From contig CAMAQU010000069.1 of the NCBI GenBank assembly GCA_945860425.1, positions 1-7,962 of the forward strand: a stretch of DNA of 7,962 nt. The letters run 5' to 3'. The notes under the pieces were generated by a model. It was not told where the DNA came from, did no database searches, and saw only the letters and a program-made list of their open reading frames with translations. The position numbers and the translations under genes are program-made. This document shows positions 1 through 5,686 of the stretch, in pieces. Source of the DNA: Sphingomonas paucimobilis. GTDB lineage: Bacteria; Pseudomonadota; Alphaproteobacteria; Sphingomonadales; Sphingomonadaceae. The number at the start of each line of letters is the position of its first letter. Position 1 is the stretch's first letter.

Positions 1-1165
1 GTTCCTTGAGGCGGCGGATGATGAAGGGCTCGAAAAGAACGAGCGCCATCTTCTTGGGCAGACCGCATTGGTTAAGCTTGAGCTCGGGACCAATGACGAT
101 GACGGAACGACCGGAGTAATCCACGCGCTTGCCGAGCAAGTTCTGACGGAAGCGGCCCTGCTTGCCCTTCAGCATGTCGGACAATGACTTCAATGGACGC
201 TTATTCGCGCCTGTGATCGTGCGACCGCGACGACCATTGTCGAACAAGGCGTCAACAGCTTCCTGCAACATGCGCTTTTCGTTGCGGACGATGATGTCCG
301 GTGCGCGCAGTTCCATCAGGCGCTTCAAGCGGTTGTTACGGTTGATCACGCGACGATAAAGATCGTTGAGATCCGACGTCGCAAAACGACCACCATCCAG
401 CGGCACGAGCGGACGCAATTCTGGCGGAATAACCGGAACAACTTGCAGGATCATCCATTCCGGACGGTTGCCGGAATCGATGAAGCTCTCAACCACCTTC
501 AGGCGCTTGATGATCTTCTTGGGCTTGAGTTCCGACTTGGTTTCGGCGAGTTCCTTCAACAGGTCGTCGCGTTCCCCTTCCAGATCGAGGCCTTCGAGCA
601 GAACGCGGATCGCCTCTGCACCAATACCAGCCGAAAAGGCGTCTTCGCCATATTCGTCCTGCGCATCGAGGAGTTCGTCTTCCGTCATCAGCTGGAATTT
701 TTCCAGCGGGGTCAGGCCCGGCTCCATAACGATGTAGTTTTCGAAATACAGCACGCGCTCCAGCTGCTTGAGCTGCATGTCCAGCAGCAAACCAATGCGC
801 GACGGCAGCGACTTCAGGAACCAAATGTGCGCAACAGGGGCTGCCAGCTCGATATGGCCCATGCGCTCACGGCGGACCTTCGAGACAGTGACTTCAACGC
901 CGCATTTTTCGCAGACGATGCCCTTATACTTCATGCGCTTATACTTGCCGCACAAGCATTCATAATCCTTGATCGGGCCAAAGATGCGCGCGCAGAACAG
1001 GCCGTCACGCTCTGGCTTGAACGTGCGGTAGTTGATCGTTTCCGGCTTCTTAATTTCGCCGAAAGACCAAGAGCGGATACGCTCAGGCGACGCGATCCCA
1101 ATCTGGATCTGGTCAAAAGTATCAGGCTTGGTCATCGGGTTGGCAAAGGCCATCAAGTCGTTCAT
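1..1165 (-). CDS. rpoC: RNA polymerase subunit beta-prime, N-terminal 388 codons (partial)
   Basis: This is the amino-terminal part of the beta-prime subunit, which with beta forms the catalytic cleft and DNA clamp of RNA polymerase. My translation of the minus strand is open from the ATG at 1163-1165 to the window edge, giving 388 whole codons. The first residues are MNDLMAFANPMTKPDTFDQI. The zinc-ribbon cysteines are present at 70, 72, 85 and 88, the same numbering as in E. coli. The clamp coiled-coil segment follows (about 260-310, with LNDLYRRVINRNNRLKRL). Next comes the switch-2 and fork-facing segment at about 333-358 (GKQGRFRQNLLGKRVDYSGR). The window ends before the NADFDGD motif that holds the catalytic magnesium, so catalytic competence cannot be judged. 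It follows rpoB by 116 bases on the same strand and is probably co-transcribed with it. I chose the start at 1165 because GGAG lies 6 bases upstream. An in-frame ATG four codons earlier (1177) is possible but sits inside the ribosome-binding region. The identity is secure. Confidence 0.98.
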   Translation of the reverse strand, partial: MNDLMAFANPMTKPDTFDQIQIGIASPERIRSWSFGEIKKPETINYRTFKPERDGLFCARIFGPIKDYECLCGKYKRMKYKGIVCEKCGVEVTVSKVRRERMGHIELAAPVAHIWFLKSLPSRIGLLLDMQLKQLERVLYFENYIVMEPGLTPLEKFQLMTEDELLDAQDEYGEDAFSAGIGAEAIRVLLEGLDLEGERDDLLKELAETKSELKPKKIIKRLKVVESFIDSGNRPEWMILQVVPVIPPELRPLVPLDGGRFATSDLNDLYRRVINRNNRLKRLMELRAPDIIVRNEKRMLQEAVDALFDNGRRGRTITGANKRPLKSLSDMLKGKQGRFRQNLLGKRVDYSGRSVIVIGPELKLNQCGLPKKMALVLFEPFIIRRLKE

Positions 1166-1171
1166 TTTTCG

Positions 1172-1175
1172 CTCC
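1172..1175 (-). promoter_or_regulatory. Ribosome-binding site of rpoC
   Basis: On the minus strand GGAG stands 6 bases before the ATG at 1163-1165, within a purine-rich run (AAGGGGAAGGGAAATGGAG). It supports the start at 1165. The G-rich part further upstream (about 1178-1190) could instead serve the alternative in-frame ATG at 1175-1177, which would add Met-Glu-Arg-Lys to the protein. Confidence 0.6.
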
Positions 1176-1250
1176 ATTTCCCTTCCCCTTTTTGAGGAAG
1201 AGGAGAGATAGAATTAGGTCAATCTCGCAACGGGATCCGGCCCGTCACCG

Positions 1251-1274
1251 GCCCCTCCCCGCTAAGGGAGGGGC
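1251..1274 (-). repeat. Perfect inverted repeat (hairpin) in the rpoB-rpoC spacer
   Basis: The arms GCCCCTCCC (1251-1259) and GGGAGGGGC (1266-1274) are perfectly complementary, giving a 9-bp, almost all G-C stem with a 6-base loop. The stem begins 7 bases after the rpoB stop codon. In the rpoB-rpoC transcript it would be very stable. No run of U follows; the next bases are C/G-rich, so it does not look like an intrinsic terminator. GC-rich palindromes of this look (CCCTCCC, short loop, GGGAGGG) are, from general experience, common between genes in sphingomonads, so it may be a copy of a dispersed repeat. It could instead act as a processing or mRNA-stability element between the two subunit genes. 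The structure is seen directly; the role is inferred. Confidence 0.75.
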
Positions 1275-1281
1275 TGATCGG

Positions 1282-4200
1282 TTATTCGGCTGCGATAGCA
1301 AGCCCGTCGCCATCATCCTCATCGCCAAGGCTGGTCAGTTCGACATTCAAGCCGAGTGAGCGCATTTCTTTAACAAGGACGTTGAAGCTCTCGGGGATGC
1401 CCGCCTCAAAGGTATCGTCACCCTTGACGATCGCCTCATAGACCTTGGTGCGGCCGACAACATCGTCGGACTTCACCGTGAGCATTTCCTGCAAGGTATA
1501 GGCAGCGCCATAGGCTTGCAGCGCCCAGACTTCCATTTCCCCGAAGCGCTGACCACCAAACTGGGCCTTACCGCCCAGCGGCTGCTGGGTAACAAGACTG
1601 TACGGCCCGATCGAACGGGCGTGGATCTTGTCGTCGACCAAGTGGTGCAGCTTCAGCATATAGATGTAACCCACGGTCACCTTGCGGTCGAAGGCTTCAC
1701 CCGTACGGCCGTCATAGACAGTCACCTGACCCGACCCGTCGAGACCCGCGAGTTCCAGCATGCGTGTCACATCGGCCTCACGCGCACCATCGAACACCGG
1801 CGTTGCCATCGGCACGCCGTTGCGGAGCAGTTCGGCCATTTCAACAATGTCCGTATCGCTGCGCTGATCAATCTCGGCGTGGTAATTTTCACCATAGATT
1901 GTTTTTAGACGCTCGCGAACCGCAACAGGGGCAGATCCTGCCGCCGTGCCGCCGGTTGCCCGCCAGTCTTCAAGCGCTGCCTGGATTTGCTTGCCAAGAC
2001 CGCGTGCAGCCCAGCCCAGATGAGTTTCGAAAATCTGACCGACGTTCATGCGCGACGGCACGCCCAGCGGGTTCAGAACGATATCAACAGGCGTTCCGTC
2101 TTCGAGGAAGGGCATGTCTTCAGCCGGCACGATGCGGCTGATGACGCCCTTATTGCCGTGACGGCCAGCCATTTTGTCGCCCGATTGAAGCTTGCGCTTC
2201 ACGGCAACAAAGACCTTGACCATCTTGAGCACGCCAGGTGCCAGATCATCGCCACGCTCGACCTTTTCAACGCGGTCTTCAAACTTGGCGTTGATGCGCT
2301 TTACGGCGTCATCATACTGGATCTTCACAGCTTCAAGATCAGCCTGAAGGCGGTCATCCTGAACAGCAATTTTCCACCATTCATGCGTTTCGACTTCGGC
2401 AAGGCTTGCCTCGTCAATCTCAGCACCCTTCTTCAGACCCTTTGGCGCGGCTGTGGCAACCTGACCAATCAGCATTTCCTTCAGGCGCGAATAGGTGGCG
2501 CGGTTCAAAATCGTGCGTTCATCATCACGATCCTTAGCCAGACGCTCCTTTTCTTCGGTCTGGATGGCCCGCGTACGGTCATCAATGTCGATGCCATGAC
2601 GGTTGAACACACGGACTTCAACGACCGTGCCTGCAACGCCTGGGGGCAGACGCAGCGAGGTATCGCGCACGTCCGATGCCTTTTCACCAAAGATGGCGCG
2701 CAGCAGCTTTTCTTCCGGCGTCATTGGCGATTCACCCTTGGGGGTGATCTTACCGACCAGAATATCGCCCGGCTCCACTTCAGCACCGATATAGACAATC
2801 CCTGCTTCGTCGAGGCTGCGAAGAGCTTCCTCGCCGACATTCGGGATGTCACGCGTGATGTCTTCCGGCCCAAGCTTGGTATCGCGGGCCATGACTTCAA
2901 ATTCCTCAATATGGATTGAGGTGAAGACGTCATCCTTCACGATACGTTCGCTAATCAGGATGGAATCTTCATAATTATAGCCATTCCAAGGCATAAACGC
3001 GACGAGCGAGTTCCGGCCGAGAGCCAATTCACCCAGTTCGGTCGACGGGCCGTCAGCGATGATATCGCCTGTCGACACAACGTCACCCACCTTCACCAGC
3101 GGACGCTGATTGATGCAGGTGTTCTGGTTCGACCGCTGGAATTTTTGCAGACGATAAATATCAACGCCCGATTGATCGGCATCGACTTCACCCGAGGCGC
3201 GCACAACGATACGCGTTGCATCCACCTGATCAACAATGCCCGCACGACGGGCGCCAATCGCAGCGCCTGAGTCACGGGCAACCGTTTCTTCCATGCCTGT
3301 GCCGACGAACGGCGCTTCAGCACGAACAAGCGGCACGGCCTGACGTTGCATGTTCGACCCCATGAGGGCGCGGTTGGCGTCATCATTTTCCAGGAACGGA
3401 ATGAGCGAGGCGGCAACCGACACAAGCTGCTTGGGCGACACGTCCATCAAGGTGATCTGTTCGCGCGGAGCGATCAGGAATTCACCAGCCTGACGCGACG
3501 AGATCGTCTCATCAACAAAGCTACCATCGCCTGTCAGCTCAGCATTGGCCTGAGCGATGGTGTGCTTGGCCTCTTCCATAGCCGACAGATAGACGACATC
3601 GCTGGTCACCTTGCCATCGACGATCCGACGATAAGGCGTTTCGATAAAGCCATATTTGTTCACGCGGCTGAACGATGCCAGAGAGTTAATCAGACCAATA
3701 TTCGGCCCTTCCGGCGTTTCAATTGGGCAGATACGGCCATAATGGGTTGGGTGAACGTCGCGGACTTCAAAGCCAGCACGCTCACGCGTCAAACCGCCCG
3801 GTCCAAGCGCCGACACACGACGCTTATGCGTCACTTCTGACAGCGGATTGGTCTGATCCATGAACTGCGACAGCTGCGACGAGCCGAAGAATTCGCGCAC
3901 AGCAGCAACAGCCGGCTTTGCGTTGATCATGTCGTTCGGCATCACTGTCGAGACATCAACAGAAGACATACGCTCCTTCACGGCGCGCTCCATACGGAGC
4001 AGACCGATGCGGTACTGGTTTTCCAGAAGTTCCCCGACCGAACGGACGCGACGATTGCCGAGATTGTCGATATCGTCGATTTCGCCCTTGCCGTCCTTCA
4101 GATCGACCAGCGTCTTCACGACCGCCAGAATATCTTCATTGCGCAGCGTCGTCAGATCATCCGGCGCATCCATGCCAAGACGCATGTTGAGCTTCACACG

Positions 4201-5439
4201 ACCAACGGCCGAGAGATCATAGCGTTCGGAATCGAAGAACAGGCCAGCAAACAGGGCTTCGGCCGTTTCGCGCGTCGGCGGTTCGCCGGGGCGCATGACG
4301 CGATAAATGGCATCCAGCGCCATATCGCGGTCTTCCGACTTGTCGACCTTCAGCGTGTTGCGCATCCACGGACCTGTGTTCACATGGTCAATGTCGAGCA
4401 ATTCAAGGCGGTCCACGCCGGCCTTATCGAGCTTTTCGAGGTTTTCAGCCGAAACTTCTTCACCCGCTTCGATGTAAATCTCACCAGTCTGCTCATTGAT
4501 CAAATCAAGAGCTGAATAGCGGCCGAAGATTTCTTCGGTTGGAATCAGGAGCGCAACAAGGCCGTCTTTTTCCGCCTTATTGGCCGCGCGCGGACTGACC
4601 TTCTGGCCGGCCGCAAACACGACTTCACCCGTCTTGGCATCAACCACGTCATAAAGCGGCTTTTGACCCCGCCAATTCTCGGCAACATAGGGCACTTCCC
4701 AGCCAGCAGCAGAGCGGCCGAACGTCACCGTGTTGTAGAAATGGTTGAGGATGCCTTCCGGCGTCATGCCGAGCGCCAGCAGCAATGCCGTCACCGGCAG
4801 CTTGCGCTTACGGTCGATCCGGACGTTGACAATGTCCTTGGCGTCAAATTCGAAATCGAGCCAAGATCCGCGATACGGAATGACGCGCGCGGCGAAGAGA
4901 TATTTGCCCGACGAGTGGGTCTTGCCCCGGTCATGGTCAAACAGCACACCAGGCGAGCGGTGCATCTGCGAGACAATAACGCGTTCTGTTCCATTGACGA
5001 AGAAGGTGCCGTTTTCGGTCATGAGCGGCATATCGCCCATGTAAACGTCCTGCTCCTTAATATCGAGGACAGAGCGGGTTTCCGTTTCTGTATCGACTTC
5101 AAAGACGATCAAGCGCAGTGTGACCTTCATCGGCGCGGCATAGGTGATGCCACGCTGGCGGCATTCTTCCACGTCGAACTTGGGGTCTTCCAGTTCATAA
5201 TTGACGAAGTCGAGCTCGGCGGTTCCGGCAAAGTCACGGATTGGGAAAACGCTGCGCAGCGTCTTTTCCAAGCCAGAAACATAACCGATCGACGGGTCAG
5301 ACCGCAGGAACTGTTCATAGGATTCGCGCTGAACCTGGATCAGATCCGGCATTTCTGCCACTTCGTGAATATTGCCGAACACCTTGCGGATGCGCTTCTT
5401 GGCAACCGCGACTGTTGCGTTCGCTGCTTGCTTCGCCAT
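1282..5439 (-). CDS. rpoB: DNA-directed RNA polymerase subunit beta, complete
   Basis: This is the beta subunit of the cytoplasmic RNA polymerase core (alpha2, beta, beta-prime, omega), which binds nucleotides, the RNA-DNA hybrid and rifampicin. The gene is intact, from the ATG at 5437-5439 to the TAA at 1282-1284, and encodes 1385 residues against 1342 in E. coli. The order is canonical: protrusion and lobe domains in the first ~460 residues, the rifampicin-binding region at about 519-545 (bases 3805-3885), and the ETPEGPNIGLIN fork region at 574-585. A flap region lies near 860-940, followed by a charged, helical insertion at about 950-1065. The nucleotide-contacting lysines K1089 and K1097 sit in GDKMAGRHGNKG, and H1266 follows. 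The clamp-contacting end contains GGKAQFGGQRFGEMEVWAL (1289-1307). A short acidic tail (GDEDDGDG) extends past the usual C-terminus. The usual rifampicin-contact residues look sensitive-type (Q525, D528, H538, R541, S543, L545). T530 replaces the E. coli asparagine 518, as is usual in alphaproteobacteria. The ribosome-binding site is weak (AAGG about 12 bases upstream). Confidence 0.99.
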   Translation of the reverse strand: MAKQAANATVAVAKKRIRKVFGNIHEVAEMPDLIQVQRESYEQFLRSDPSIGYVSGLEKTLRSVFPIRDFAGTAELDFVNYELEDPKFDVEECRQRGITYAAPMKVTLRLIVFEVDTETETRSVLDIKEQDVYMGDMPLMTENGTFFVNGTERVIVSQMHRSPGVLFDHDRGKTHSSGKYLFAARVIPYRGSWLDFEFDAKDIVNVRIDRKRKLPVTALLLALGMTPEGILNHFYNTVTFGRSAAGWEVPYVAENWRGQKPLYDVVDAKTGEVVFAAGQKVSPRAANKAEKDGLVALLIPTEEIFGRYSALDLINEQTGEIYIEAGEEVSAENLEKLDKAGVDRLELLDIDHVNTGPWMRNTLKVDKSEDRDMALDAIYRVMRPGEPPTRETAEALFAGLFFDSERYDLSAVGRVKLNMRLGMDAPDDLTTLRNEDILAVVKTLVDLKDGKGEIDDIDNLGNRRVRSVGELLENQYRIGLLRMERAVKERMSSVDVSTVMPNDMINAKPAVAAVREFFGSSQLSQFMDQTNPLSEVTHKRRVSALGPGGLTRERAGFEVRDVHPTHYGRICPIETPEGPNIGLINSLASFSRVNKYGFIETPYRRIVDGKVTSDVVYLSAMEEAKHTIAQANAELTGDGSFVDETISSRQAGEFLIAPREQITLMDVSPKQLVSVAASLIPFLENDDANRALMGSNMQRQAVPLVRAEAPFVGTGMEETVARDSGAAIGARRAGIVDQVDATRIVVRASGEVDADQSGVDIYRLQKFQRSNQNTCINQRPLVKVGDVVSTGDIIADGPSTELGELALGRNSLVAFMPWNGYNYEDSILISERIVKDDVFTSIHIEEFEVMARDTKLGPEDITRDIPNVGEEALRSLDEAGIVYIGAEVEPGDILVGKITPKGESPMTPEEKLLRAIFGEKASDVRDTSLRLPPGVAGTVVEVRVFNRHGIDIDDRTRAIQTEEKERLAKDRDDERTILNRATYSRLKEMLIGQVATAAPKGLKKGAEIDEASLAEVETHEWWKIAVQDDRLQADLEAVKIQYDDAVKRINAKFEDRVEKVERGDDLAPGVLKMVKVFVAVKRKLQSGDKMAGRHGNKGVISRIVPAEDMPFLEDGTPVDIVLNPLGVPSRMNVGQIFETHLGWAARGLGKQIQAALEDWRATGGTAAGSAPVAVRERLKTIYGENYHAEIDQRSDTDIVEMAELLRNGVPMATPVFDGAREADVTRMLELAGLDGSGQVTVYDGRTGEAFDRKVTVGYIYMLKLHHLVDDKIHARSIGPYSLVTQQPLGGKAQFGGQRFGEMEVWALQAYGAAYTLQEMLTVKSDDVVGRTKVYEAIVKGDDTFEAGIPESFNVLVKEMRSLGLNVELTSLGDEDDGDGLAIAAE

Positions 5440-5686
5440 TTAGGTTTCTCGCCTTTTTGTCTCAGATTCGGGGCGCAAACAAACGCCAAAAGCCGCAAGT
5501 CTTCCATTCGGAAAACTGCAGCTTTCAGCGTCTTGGAACCTCATCCCGTCTATTCATTTGATGCGCTGCGCGACGGCACATCCTTTCCCGACGGGTGCGG
5601 TGGATGAAGGTCCTTTACGGTTTCAGGTCGCTTCTGTCAAATCCGCGCTGTGCCAAAATCGCCGAAAATGAGCTGATCTAGGATGG
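5440..5686 (-). other. Non-coding leader region of rpoB
   Basis: These 247 bases separate the protease stop codon from the rpoB start, and I see no convincing gene in them. Reading toward rpoB, the stretch holds a promoter candidate (5612-5640), two GGAAAGGA/TAAAGGA-like purine motifs, and a near-palindrome at 5511-5526 (gaaaactgcagctttc, one mismatched pair). A GATTC site (5465-5469, the alphaproteobacterial CcrM recognition pattern GANTC) and a weak ribosome-binding region follow. No intrinsic terminator follows the protease gene: I found no strong stem followed by a U-run. Read-through from the protease gene into rpoB is therefore possible. Confidence 0.6.
5612..5640 (-). promoter_or_regulatory. 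Candidate sigma-70 type promoter for rpoB-rpoC
   Basis: On the minus strand a perfect TTGACA (5635-5640) is followed, after 17 bases, by TAAAGG (5612-5617) as the -10 candidate. The -35 element and the spacing are ideal; the -10 matches the TATAAT consensus at only three positions, although alphaproteobacterial -10 elements are often poor matches. Transcription would start near 5605 and leave a leader of about 165 bases. The site lies 46 bases past the protease stop codon, where an independent promoter for rpoB would be expected. No start-site data are available here. Confidence 0.45.

Noticed and set aside
443..1195. Open frame of 250 codons on the plus strand opposite rpoC
   Set aside because: It lies antisense to conserved rpoC codons, its composition is that of a mirrored gene, and it has no recognisable domain.
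1251..1274. The rpoB-rpoC hairpin as an intrinsic terminator
   Set aside because: No U-tract follows, and termination here would cut off the essential downstream rpoC gene.
1987..2919. Open frame of 310 codons on the plus strand opposite rpoB
   Set aside because: It is wholly antisense to rpoB. Long antisense frames are expected opposite a long gene with biased codon use, and no family is recognised.
3805..3885. T530 in place of the E. coli Asn518 as a rifampicin-resistance change
   Set aside because: Threonine at this place is usual in alphaproteobacterial RpoB, and the other contact residues look sensitive-type.
5525..5557. Ten-codon mini-ORF (MNRRDEVPRR) in the rpoB leader, a possible leader peptide
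   Set aside because: It has no ribosome-binding site, no diagnostic codon run, and no terminator/antiterminator structure next to it.
4663..5607. Open frame of 314 codons on the plus strand opposite the 5' end of rpoB and its leader
   Set aside because: It is mostly antisense to rpoB, with no ribosome-binding site or domain seen. Its extension into the leader is probably chance.
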